DNA from: Toxonevra muliebris
Taxonomy: Eukaryota > Arthropoda > Insecta > Diptera > Pallopteridae
Reading direction: 5' to 3'
Length of the DNA stretch: 64,000 bases
Assembly: GCA_963691655.1 (NCBI GenBank)
Contig: OY829328.1
Coordinates: forward strand, 89,718,400 to 89,782,399
The translations under genes were made by a program, and so were the position numbers. A model generated the notes under the pieces. The model did not search any database. It saw nothing but the letters and a program-made list of their open reading frames with translations, and had not been told where the DNA came from. Of this stretch, positions 25,688 to 37,672 are shown piece after piece. How positions within the stretch are numbered: position 1 is the stretch's first letter; every line of letters begins with the position of its first letter.

Positions 25688-25850
25688 GATCCTTTATTTC
25701 TTTCGTTATCTGATACTAATCTGACCCTCTACTGATACTTATATGATGCCTTTCTGATCCTCATCTGATACCAATCTGTAGCTTTTTTGATTCTAATCTA
25801 ATTCTTTACCGATCTAATCAGATCCTTACCTGGTCCATTTGCTGTTCTCT
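25688..25850 (+). repeat. Degenerate short repeats (TGATCCTCATCTGAT type), left cluster
   Basis: A run of related words about 11-15 bp apart: GATACTAATCTGA, TGATACTTATATGA, TGATCCTCATCTGAT, TGATTCTAATCTAAT, and CCGATCTAATCAGATCC. The same words reappear in the reverse orientation at 26838-27180. The unit is too degenerate to define exactly. It may be an eroded satellite or one arm of a foldback-type element. Confidence 0.6.
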
Positions 25851-26020
25851 TATTTTCAAGGGAAAATCTTCTATCTTTACCTCATCTAATAGTGTAATTC
25901 ATTCCATTCTAAAATATATTTTTCATTCAAATCCTTTATCACAAGCAATCCTAAGTACGTGTACGAATTCTATAAAATAATGTTCTAATATATCTTGGTC
26001 TCCTTTTCACTACCCCCTTA

Positions 26021-26040
26021 CCTCTCTCTCTCTCTCTCTT
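26021..26040. repeat. (CT)n tract
   Basis: About nine CT units, lying between the two oppositely oriented TGATC-repeat clusters. A TATAAAAG word follows at about 26087-26094 without a clear initiator. Confidence 0.9.
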
Positions 26041-26837
26041 GCTCTTCGTAGTTGACATAAAACGTCAACTTAATGCTAAGCAAGAGTATAAAAGAAAATA
26101 AGGTCGTTTCCACTGCCACTCAAAATTAACAGGCCGCAAGTCCTTTTCATACTTTGTTTGGCATGCATAAATGCATGTTTGCATATAATTTTTTTTTCTA
26201 ACAAAAAGAATTTATTAAAAAGTTCACATACTCATACTCGTTTGTATGCAGCTCATACTCTCATGTATTTCTAGTCGTCATTGTTAATAAATGCATGTAC
26301 GTAGGTGTAGGTAGGTGGGTACGCCTAAAACTGTGTATGCAAAATGTTAGCAATTATTTTAAAATGCTCTATTATTCATATCCTAACAAGCTTTTCAACC
26401 ACATGCATACATACGTAGATATTCATGTATGTGTGTGTGTGTGCTTAGTTAAATGCCATTGCCTACTTTTTCTTTCTTTTCATAACGAACAAAATTGAAT
26501 GTTTTACACAGGATTTTTTTTTTTTAGGCTGATGTCATGACAGCTTGTTATATTAACAGCTTTTACCTTGTTTTTTATGTTTGTAAGTAAGTTCCTTTTT
26601 CTTTTTGTTCTTGTAAAATAATGAGTTTTTCTTCCTACATACTTGTGTAATAATATTATTTGTGAAAGTCTTATGCGCTTAAAAGTTTTGAAAGAAAAAT
26701 GTTTTAAGTACTTTTATGTGAATTTTTTTTTAAGTAAAAGCTAAAGTAAATTTGTGGCTAGATTTCTAGGATCATATTTCAAATCGTAGTTTTATTTTGT
26801 TATTTTTTATTGCTACTAGTTCAATTCATTGCGGTGG

Positions 26838-27180
26838 AGATTAAAATCAAATGTCTATCAAATGTGTATCAGCTGAGGTTATATGATTATCAGATGAGCA
26901 TTAAAAAGCGATCAGATGAGGATTAAATGAAAGTGGGACGTAAATCAAATGAGATAAAACATTTTTATATGATCGGCATTTGATCCTCATCGGATTTTCA
27001 TTTGATCGTAATTTTGTTCTCTGTTCTAACCTGATCATCATGCCATCGCATCGTATGATTAAAATCTAATCTTAATCTGATTTTTTTGTATTAGACAGTG
27101 ATCAAATAAGGGTGGTTAGAATCAAATTACGATCAAATAAAAATTAGATGCCTACCAGATGAGGATCTCATGACGATGAA
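26838..27180 (-). repeat. Degenerate short repeats, right cluster, with imperfect palindrome
   Basis: Words such as ATCAGATGAGCATTA, GATCAGATGAGGATTAAAT and ACCAGATGAGGATC are the reverse complement of those at 25688-25850. Within the cluster, 26975-27045 and 27099-27172 form a long imperfect inverted repeat. The left arm carries TTGATCCTCATCGGAT, TTTGATCGTAATTT and TGTTCTAACC; the right arm, reverse-complemented, gives GATCCTCATCTGGT, TTTGATCGTAATTT and GATTCTAACC. No open frame accompanies it. A foldback/MITE remnant or an old inverted duplication of a minisatellite are both possible. Confidence 0.65.
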
Positions 27181-28636
27181 TAATTCAGAATATGTATTTA
27201 AAAATGGAAAATGTCTAATATCAATACGTTTATGTTAAATTGACTCCAGCGTTACTTTGCTACGTATAATTTTTAAGGGATTGCAAAACTCTTTTCTCCT
27301 GAGTTACACTCTCTTTGGTAGGAGAAACAATTCCAATTACAAACTGCAAAAGAGCAAAAAAAAAAAAAAAAAAATGATAAGTGTAACAGCATGTAGTAGT
27401 TGAAAACTTCTAAAGATGAATGCGGCAAATAAAACTTTTCATTACATGCATTTTTTACTTTTTTATATGTTTTCTACATTTTCTTCTTCTCTTTGTTTTT
27501 GTGAAGCGCGTAACCAAAATACTGCAGCAGTAGCATTAAAATGGCAAACGATTCAACATATATTCAGCTCGCTGCTCCTTATCAACTCATACCAACTTAA
27601 GCGCCATTCCACCAAAGTAAAAAGTCATCAACTTGGAAAGTAGTTTTAGGTGGCAAAAAATAAAAAAGACTTAGCGTGCAATGCGAAGCTTTCATTTCCG
27701 GCATTAGCATGGTAGCGAGTACTCTACTCGAATGCAACCAAAAACAAAATAATATATTTTATACTCCACCCTCTGGTACACTCCTCGCTGTATTTCAATG
27801 TTTTTCCTTCAAATAAACTAAGCAATTTCCAACTACGTACTTCACTTGAGCGAAAAATGACCAAAAATCCAAGAATTCACAAAAAAAAAAAACCAAAAAA
27901 AAAAAAAACGCTTTATTGTGCTCACGTCGCGGTAATGTACAATAGTTTATTCACATTTCAATGCGTTTCTTGCCCTCGTTGTGTTTGCCTTGCAATTGTA
28001 CTTGTATGTGTATCTATGTGTCTGGATATATGTATGAAAGTATTAACATCAGCAAAGGCAACACACCCCGATATTTTGCTAGTGAAAGTAATGAAAATTT
28101 TTGCTAAGCTTTCAGCTTTAAATATTATTCTCGTTTGATGCAAAATTATGCGAAGTGATTTTGAAAATCCAGATCTATTCAGCAATATCTTCTTATGAGG
28201 GTAAGGTCTTAAGTTCAATGTCGATTCGTTTTTTATTCATCCAAATTAACTCCTGGTCCTGATTATTGCATATTCTTTACGTTAATCAGTCACGATTGTT
28301 TGTGGGATTTAAAGTTTTTCATAGTTTTAAAAATTTCTTTATCGGATTTCAATTCATTCAGCTTTTTGAATAATTAATCAAACTTATTCATTAATCAATT
28401 TTCAACAATGATTTTCATATTCTTCAACTCAAAACTTTTCATTCTATATACATAGGTGTGTATGTAAATGATGCCAAACCATTTCAAAAAGTTCTTAACA
28501 CCTTCATATATGTGTTTGTATGTGTTTATGTGTGAGTAATTTATGCCACTTTACTAAGCTACTTTACACTTTCATTATGCAAATCGGTTTAAGAATTCAA
28601 TTTCAAAACACATGACCTTGTTGAGAAGATATGCTA

Positions 28637-28665
28637 AACACACACACACACAGACACACACACGC
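28637..28665. repeat. (CA)n microsatellite
   Basis: Two CA runs separated by a CAGA interruption. Confidence 0.9.
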
Positions 28666-31600
28666 GTACAAATATTCAAATGTGTATGCATACGAGTACA
28701 TTTATTCATTCCACTTTGTTATTTTATGCTGATACTGCTGGTGTGGAGCATTCATCACTTCTTCAACATCTTCATTTCTTATTATTCTAACCAATGACGA
28801 CGATAATATGACCTCAAATGAACGACAACATCACTTCACCACAAACTCACACATATATTCACCAACTGACCTCTTGTTGCACTCACGCTGTAACCTATTG
28901 TAATATGGCGCATATGGTAGCACAGGCACACACACTAACACAAAGCAGTGTTGCACATGCTTTGAGGTTGCTGCTGCTCCAAAAAAATATATGTGCGCAG
29001 CAGTGAACGAAAACTGTCATGGAGATCTCGTACATATTTTTATTCTTCTCTTTGCCACACCACTCTACAAAGTCTATAGGTAGAGAAAAGGAGCGGGGGA
29101 AAAAGCAATTAAGTGAATTCTTAAGAGCAAAGGTTTCTTGAATGCTGTTGGCCGCTTGTGTGAAATTTGTAAGTTTCATTGAAAGCAGTTGAGTAGAATC
29201 CTTCCCGAAATTTTAGGTGAGTTTGAAAATGTAGCTACATCCTAATTTTCAACTAAAATTGGTTTTAGTATCCAGAAATTTAAAAATTGATACTGTTTCA
29301 TCAATAGGAAATTATAACGAAGTAAAAACTATTGACGAAAACACGAACGTAAGCTTTTGTAATGTTTCTACAACCAAGAGAGATTGCAGTCTTTGGATTA
29401 AATAGAACTGAAAAGAATGAAGTGCCCAATCATTAAGAAGCAAATATTTCAATCTTCATATAATCAAATCACAAAGATTGGCAGCTAACGCAATTATAAT
29501 TTCTCAATTACAATGAATTATTAAGAATTATGACATATGTATAAACGAATCTTTCAATGAATACATTATGCTGTTTCTATGCTGTGACTAAATCCAACAC
29601 CAGCTTCCTTAAGCTCAAATAACTTTTTGCACTAGAAATTAACTTCTTCCCCTCTTAACACTAGAAAGAAAAAATAAATATGAGCAAAGTATAATATTTA
29701 ATCTTCCACTGCATAATTATTTCCGTTTATAAAATTGTCACTCCCATCGTGCGATTCTTTACTGCTGCCGCTACACATCCTCACATAAAATCTCAAACTT
29801 TTTCATTACATCTCGCATGAAATCTCATTAAAAATATTCTTCCGGGCATTTAATACCATAAATCTACGAAAAGTCAACTTTGGATTTGTAGTAGATATTC
29901 AGAGAAACGAACGAGCGAACCAAAAAACACCAAGAAAAAGAAGTAGAAATTTTTTTTCTTGTTCATATTCTCGCGCATTTGTGTTACCCACAGACACCAA
30001 CACATCTTCTCCTTTTTTGTTTTTGCTTATTCCAAGAAGTTACATATCTCTTCGTGTCTCTACTTTTCCAACACACACATACATTTTTCATCACCATCAT
30101 TGGGGTTTGTTGTTGTTCTGCAACACCCATAAAATCCCATTTAAAAAGCAATTATTTTACGTTTATTCAATATGGCATACACGGTTGCATTCACTGGCAC
30201 CAGCTACCAGCAACAACAACAGTAGCAATAAATGTACATTTCATGCTGATGGACGACATGACCCGGAAGCGGCAAATCTCTGAATGCAGCGCGCCGCGAG
30301 AATGCAACTTAACAAAATAATAGAAAAAAAAAATTAAACTGGAGAGTCCCACCCATCTATCCTTTAAGAGTTATAGCTAGCTACCTTACGGTTAGAAAGC
30401 TTCCTATTGTATTTGCTGTTGGTGGTGATGCTTCTGTTGTTGCTGAATTTTGTTGCCAAGCTCACTTCCGTTTCCGACAAATACCAGTGTATAGCATGTG
30501 TAGCTCTGGGTTTCTATGTGTTTGCGTATTTGTGTGTCTAGATTGCGCTTGCGGTTTTTATTATTGCGCTCTCATTGCTGACTGGCATTACTGCAGTTGT
30601 TGCCGCCCTTCTTGTTGCCATTATTTTGTGGTTATCGCTGTGTATGCAGAAAATATAAAACATATAGTGCAATAAGTTAAGCTTTTGCTTCAAAAAAAGT
30701 CATGGTAACTAAAGTCATGGCTCCTACCAAGAATGCACAATATCCCAATTGATTTCACCTAAATTCGGAACATTAGGTTCTGAGGGTTCAGAAACTTAGA
30801 TTGCCATATTTCTGACAATCTCTCTTTTTACACTTCTTTATTTGTTTGCACTATTGAATAAACTCAGTAGCCACTCCTACTATTTTGTTAAGCCTTTAGG
30901 ACGTTGGGTTCGGGAATGCGTATGCAATCGAATTTTATTTACTTTCTTCTTCTGCTGTCTTGTTTATCGAGGCCAACGATATTGCTATCGCTGCTGACGA
31001 TAAGAGAAATTACATTTTATATCGTATAAATTTCCACTTTCGTCTCATCTACCCGTGAAAGCAAAGATCCTTATTTACCCCTCTCTTACCCAACCGTTCC
31101 TCTTCTCTTGCAACGAAGAGTTGGTGTGCGTCTCACTTCCTTTGGCATATGCCATAATAATTTGTTGGAAGCGAGTGAGTGCGGGCAATGATAACAATCG
31201 CAATTTCGCATGCAAGCGAGTCCAAGGGTAAAACATAAGTACGAGAGATGTCCTTGATTTTTAATACTTGCTGCAGAAGGAGCAGTGGCATCCAGCAACA
31301 AACTTCAGAATATATTTCTCAATTTCGTATTTTTATGCGTTTGTCGTTTTTTTTTTCTTACTTTATTTATTTCTTACAAACTTTTTTGTGGTTACGTTCG
31401 TTATTCCTTCTGAGCGCTTTCCATTGCAAATATCTTCTTGCATGCATTGCATACATAATAATAATAATATATTTTTTCCTCGCCCACATACACATATACA
31501 CAAACAAAGCGAAACATATCACTGTGTGGTAACGCGCTTCCGTTTCCTTCAGTTTTTTATTATTTTCTTCTTTTTTTTTGCTGTTCACCATATTGTCATT

Positions 31601-34071
31601 TCCGTTTCATTTTCATTGGTTTTTTTTTTTTGTTTTTTGCCTTTGCTTTTTAGCCGGAAGCGTACATTTTAAATTGGAGCAAAGTGTTCAACGTTGTTCA
31701 TCATCATCAACCAACATCGTAGTGTCGTCATCGTCATGGTCTTCATTGTTATTCTGATTGTTGTTGTTGTCTTTTCATATTATACTTTACTTCATCATTT
31801 TATCCTAGACTTGAATATATTTTTTTGTTGTTGTTGTTGCTGATACTTTTTTCACATCTTCTGCTGGTTAAAGCATTTTTGTGTCATTGGTGTTTCAGCT
31901 TTTTCTGTATATACAAACAAACATCAACACACGCATTATTTTTGCTGACAGCATCAAAATATATTTATATATGCTTCTATATGTTGGTCAGCAACAGCAG
32001 CAGTAAAAATTCCATTCACAAAAACAACATCTTCAACAAACCCACTGCATAGTTTGTCTTTAAAAAGTTATTAAAAATTATTACGCAGAGTCATGATATT
32101 TTTTCACATTAAAATTCAAATTGGAATTTTTTGTTCTTTCAGACTTACATACATGCAACTACTGTATGCCCAAATATTGTTTACACTCTAATAAATTTTT
32201 AAAACAAAACATAAAAACATGCCGTGAATGATTTTCTATGACTAACTATTGTAACTAATATAATAAGCTTTTAAGATTTGGCCTATTATTTTTTTATCCC
32301 AGATCTTTAATGCATGTTTTCCCATTTCCCAAAGTGAGTCAAGAGGTAGGTAAAAACTCATGCTTAACTTCCTCCTTGATCCTTTTTTATTTTATAAAAA
32401 TATCTATAAGTTTACCTTCTTTAAATTTGAAAGTTGTGTTAGGGTGTGAACAATTTTTAAGTATTGATATTTGGATAGTTCACGACTCGATTTTACGCTT
32501 TGTTTTAAGAATTCGGCATTCTGTCGTCTTTTTATCTGCTACTAAAAATGTCTCTTAATTTATTTTTATTAATTCATGTTAAGTTTTTAAATTAAAATTC
32601 AATAAAGGTGTATAAAAAAGTTCAAAGTAAGTAATATATTTTTTAAAACAATATTTATATTTTCGTATACTATAAAAAATATCATAAAAAATATAAATTT
32701 TAACAGAATAATTTTTTTTATATGTTTTTTTTTTTTATATTTCTATTGTACACTTAGAGTAAATTACTTAGCTGTACTGCATGATATCAAAAAGAATTCA
32801 AGTGATTACTCTAACCCCTTGATGTTTACCATTTTTCCTTTTCAAAAGAAAACTCTAATAAAAAGTATTGAGGTAGAGGTAGAGCAATATTATTTAAGGC
32901 TGAGAGATATCAAGAACATGTGTACTTAATTACATTTTGTAGCTACTCCTGCTGTTGCAATTACTGGCTGCATATACAGTAACTTAATCAATTTTGTCTT
33001 TGTCAATTTACTTAGCGAACGTTTTGTTTTCTTTTTACTTTTTTTTCATACCATGCATTACCTTTAGCTAGTAATGCTATTATTTTGCTATTCATCGCCT
33101 CGCTATAAAGTATGCAACTGTTTTTATTTCACTCCCTCTTGCTTTGTTCTTCCACTACGTTGTATATATTAAGTGCACTTTGACTTCAGTTTGCCATAAA
33201 GTGTGTAGTTTTTTCTTCTATATACAGGTGAAAGGCATTCAATAAAGTAGAGTAATGGCGAAGCAAAAGCGTTCGAGTGAGAAAAAAGGAGGTGCTTCAG
33301 AAAGGAAGGGCACTTTGTCTATCATAGGCTCAATTACCTCAAAAGCCACTTTGTGCGTGTTTTGCGTTTTCAGTGTTTTTTTTTTTCTCTACCTGCAATG
33401 AAGAAAATAAAGAAAAAATCCTTTGTTTCTCCCTCTACATTTGTATGCACATAATTTCATACAAACAGAGGAGGAGCAGTACAGGAGTATGAGTACTTCC
33501 TTTTCCGCTCTATCACCAGCATGTCAATTCAGTACTTACAAGCTGCCACTGCTGCTTGCTACTTTCTACTATATGCTCTGCATACATGTACATATAGTAT
33601 ATGTAATTGTATATGTATAATTTCTTGTTAAGAATGTTACGCCTTCACTACATACCCACAAAACGCCCCTCACTTCCTTCCGCAGCGCTTCTAACTCACT
33701 TTCTACTCCTCTTGCATTGTTGACAACTTGTCTAAGGTTTCTTCTTACTTCTTCTGCTTTTCCTTGCCTGTTTTCAAAATGAATTTTTAATAATGCACAT
33801 CCCTACACATGCATGCATGCATTCATAAATGCTTTTATCTCTATGTGTGTGTGTATGTGTTTTTCTGTTTGTACTACCACTAATGCATAATGTTTTTGTG
33901 TCCGTTTCACTGTGAACTCACTTTCTTCTTGCAAGCTTTATCCTTCTGCAAGCTAGCGTCTGTGTCGCTGTTCATTCGTTCGCTCGCTAGAGTGCACCGC
34001 CTCGCGCGCGTCACTTTAGCAAGAGGGCAACAGTTAAATATTGTTGACATATCGTGTCTGTATAATTACAG

Positions 34072-34089
34072 ATGCATGCATGCATGCAT
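34072..34089. repeat. (GCAT)n tract
   Basis: Four GCAT units, a self-complementary tetranucleotide able to form a cruciform. A shorter ATGCATGCATGC tract lies near 33808. Confidence 0.9.
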
Positions 34090-35966
34090 TCATATGTGAG
34101 GATGTATATGTATGCATGCAGACATAGTGTAGAGGATATGTGCACGCATGCAAACATAGACAGTAAAATGCATAAAGTATATTTTGTGTTAATTATTACT
34201 ATAACAATGATATCAGTACATGCTTTTTTCCTGTTACAGTTTACCCCATTTTCCCCTTCTCCTACACTTTATTTTTCAAGTGGAAAGTTACAATATGTCT
34301 TTGTAGAGTGAGACAAAAAACACAGCAATTATTGTAATGATTTTTAAAGCTGATACTTTTCTTTCAAAGCTGCAACAATTTCTCATACTTATAGCGCTAC
34401 AGAAAAACTTTATTTATTTTTAAATTAGATAAACAGCTCTGCATTAAATGTTTTGCAGGCGCTGGCATTCAATTCTGATGCTTATTTGAATATTTTATTT
34501 AAACCTTCTGTGATAGTTTTGCTAGAAAGAAATCTTAAAACTATTTAATCTTGATAAATTAAACATTTACACAAATGAAAATTATTCTTTGTTCTATCCA
34601 ATACGAAATATTTAAATCATTTAATAAGTTGTCAGTGCAGAAAACATAAATCGACATAAAATACTGCCACTTTATTGTATATGTACACACAAATCAGCAA
34701 CAAAACAAAACGTACCAACAAACATAAAAAATTCACTTGACAACAAACCACAAAAGCAACAGCAGCAACATTAAAAAAATCAACAATTTCAATTGCCAAC
34801 ATAAGAAAAAAATTGCTGGCTTTTTTCTCTTCTTTTTTACTCTGAAAGTCATCTGCTTTCAATTTCATTTCATTTATAAATATGATTTTTTTTATTTATT
34901 CCAGCAAGCTATAGAAATCTTTTTTTCATTTCATTGCTATTTCACTTTTGAGCCACAATAACAAATAAAAACAAGAAGTAGAAGAAGAATGAAATGTGAT
35001 TTTGCTGCTACTACTGATAACCGGCTAAGAAGGGTGGTACGCGGGGAGACGAGCAGGTCATGATGCAAATTCAATTGAAATGACTCATTGGCACTTGTGC
35101 TCTGATAGTAGGGTATTCGTATTGTCTTTCTTCAGTTCTTTCGTTCTTTTGCAGTCGTTTTTGTCTCTTAGTTGCTATTGTTGTGTATTCTTCTTTTCAC
35201 AAAATCCTCCCCCCAATCTCTTTCACATAAACAATTTAAATTGCTTTAATTGAGTTCAAATGAAAAAGTCAATTCTTTCCTGTTGTTGTCTTTGTAGATT
35301 CTTCTATTTATTTAGTTTTCAATTCTTTTTAGTTTGCTTTTTCATTTTTTCATAATTGTTTCTCAATTCATTATTTCAGTTCTTGTTTTTTAGGTTTTTA
35401 AACGTTTAAAATTAAATTGTTAATGGCATCGATAGTGAGTGAATGGAATTGAAATATATGCAACAATATTCAACAAAAGTACTTAAATTTCTACAGGGCC
35501 TCTCAAATGCTTCACACCACGCCCTCTATTAGCAAGAGTTTTAGTTGAAAGCATTTTCAAATCAACCACTACTTATTCTGGTTATCACAGAACGTTTCGT
35601 TGGACTCTCATTGTGACTTGGAATACAAATTTCGCAAAAAAAATTGCATACTAATTAAAATCGGGAATTAAACTGTATCAAATTTAGCTTTTGCTTGTCA
35701 CAGTTCAATACCTATACCTACTTATACTGTCTTAGTTGGTTGTCTTGAGGGAGAAAAAAGTTTTGTAAGAAGAAATGAGCTCAAAACGCATTAAAATTGT
35801 ACAAAGACTACAGTTAGAAAGGTATATACGGTTTAATAAGCGAATGGTTAAGATAAATATAGATACTTGTGTTTCAAAGAGCATTTTAACATTTTTTTCA
35901 TACTTAAATAAACACATTTCTTGTATACCCTTTACACAAATTTATTAATAGTTCAAGCATCTTCAA

Positions 35967-35990
35967 AATAATAATAATAATAATAATAAA
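35967..35990. repeat. (AAT)n microsatellite
   Basis: Eight perfect AAT/ATA units. Confidence 0.95.
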
Positions 35991-37653
35991 CCAAGCTACT
36001 TGTCGTCATACTTGAATTACGTTTTTGACACTTAAATTTGACACTTCAACGCACGTCGCTGCCATCGCTAAGGGCGATGCTGCCAGGCAAGTGTATAACG
36101 CCAACTCACCCCCAAACTCAATTCAAAAATCTTTAGAAAACTTTTGCCATTTTTAACGGTCTTTAATTTTGCTAGCTATTTATTATATGGCATCAATTTT
36201 ATCAACTAAGCGTTCTCTTCTACTTCCTTTGTCGTGACTTTGCGACGACGCACTTCCCTTATATGGAGCGCCTTCCTCCATTCTTTGCACTCCCCAGCCT
36301 TCGCTCTATGAATATAAGTAAATCTCATAAAAAATTAATTGCGTTTTATCAAAGATGGACTCGTTAGCACGTAGAGCTTTCTGCACACACATAAGCACAT
36401 CCGAAACTCATATGCAAACTGTGTGGCTATGCTACACAAACATAGCAGCAACATATACTTGCATACAAACATAGGCACCAACACAAAGCAACCAGACCAA
36501 AACATAGAAAAAATGTCATGCTCACCCAGCGAAAAACTTTAAAAAGTCATAAAATTTTCGTGGCAAAAACATTAGGCGACCCAGAAAAACAAAAAAAATT
36601 AAAATATATGCAGGCACCAAAAATAAAAAGGGTGGGGAGAAATGCGGGGAGCGTGGCAGCAAGCACTCCCAAAAACGGCAAACATATGAGACAACATTTA
36701 AATACGGCGCGCCAGGCGCAAAGTTGCTGTTGTTGTTCCTGTTGCTGAGGTTTTTCTGCGTTTCTTTTTCTACTGTTTTTTACAGCGGAACTAAAAGTGA
36801 AATATGGTGAAGGTGTGAATTGTATGGCAGAACCAGGAGCAGGAGTAGAAGTAGGTGGTAGGTGAATATGGAAGATGGAACATTTGCATATGCTACGTTG
36901 ACAAAATTGTATATTTATTTTTACGCTCACACTCAAGCACACGGAAGGCAAAGAATCTGTGTATTGAGGGCGTGTTTGGGTTTGTGCGAAGGTAAAGAAG
37001 CTGTTTCTTTTTATTGCTCCCATAATGCATGCCAGGCATATCAAATGCCTTTTAATGAGCCTGATAATAATGCGAACCGTACAAATTACCTTACGAAAAA
37101 TTATGGTAAAAAAAGTACCAAAAACAAAAGCAAAAAAGAGAAAAAATATTGCCAAAATGGCGCAGATACACGAAAAGTGTGTTATGTGTGAAGGTGTATA
37201 TAAAAAGTTGTAAAAACAGGGAAAACCTCATAAGGTAGAAGCACATAAACTGAAGCATCATTACGTTTTAAAGCGTTTTGCATGAAAAATGAAATGGATT
37301 TAATGAAAAAGTATTAAAAAGAAAAATAATAAGTATCATTATTTTCAAAAACGTGCTAATTTTTTTTATTCTTTCAAATATTACACAAATGAAATACGTA
37401 ATTTATACTCATGCATACAAAAATATTGCAACCACACTAAAGTTCTGGTAAAAATATCTTGAACTTGCTAACTTACCTTACTGCAGCAGCAGCAGCTACA
37501 GCAGTAAAAAACTGAAAACCACAAGAAAAAACAAGTTAGCACAGCAAAAACAAGTACAAACACATACTTTACGCAGTGAACTCATTTTTAAGCAATACGA
37601 TGTCGAAAATTTCTGAACTAATAAAATTAAATAATTTTTGAGCTAATGGAGTA

Positions 37654-37672
37654 AGAGGTGATGGTCACCTCT
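37654..37672. repeat. Short perfect hairpin
   Basis: AGAGGTGA and TCACCTCT flank a 3-base TGG loop. The stem is 8 bp. Nothing nearby explains it. Confidence 0.8.

Larger units (their letters stand above)
27181..35966. other. Non-coding stretch
   Basis: No coding exon recognised. An A-run lies at 27357-27374, a CA microsatellite at 28637-28665, and T-runs around 31340-31360 and 31620-31632. Candidate joined splice sites of lower quality occur at 29216/29217 and 33227/33228. A small GC-rich patch lies at 33950-34030, and GCAT repeats at 34072-34089. Confidence 0.5.

Noticed and set aside
31268..31672. 134-codon plus-strand open frame
   Set aside because: Same T-rich artefact, F-rich with no domain.
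35942..35995. Regular AAT spacing considered as a CRISPR-like or satellite array
   Set aside because: It is a simple trinucleotide microsatellite with no spacers.
36547..37155. 202-codon minus-strand open frame
   Set aside because: Low-complexity F/I/S/P content with a poly-Q run, no recognisable domain, and an overlapping antisense frame. It fits a chance frame in biased DNA.
37464..37500. Minus-strand GTAAGT following a CTG run
   Set aside because: It would imply a 4-nt exon (TAAG) on the minus strand, opposite to the other splice evidence.
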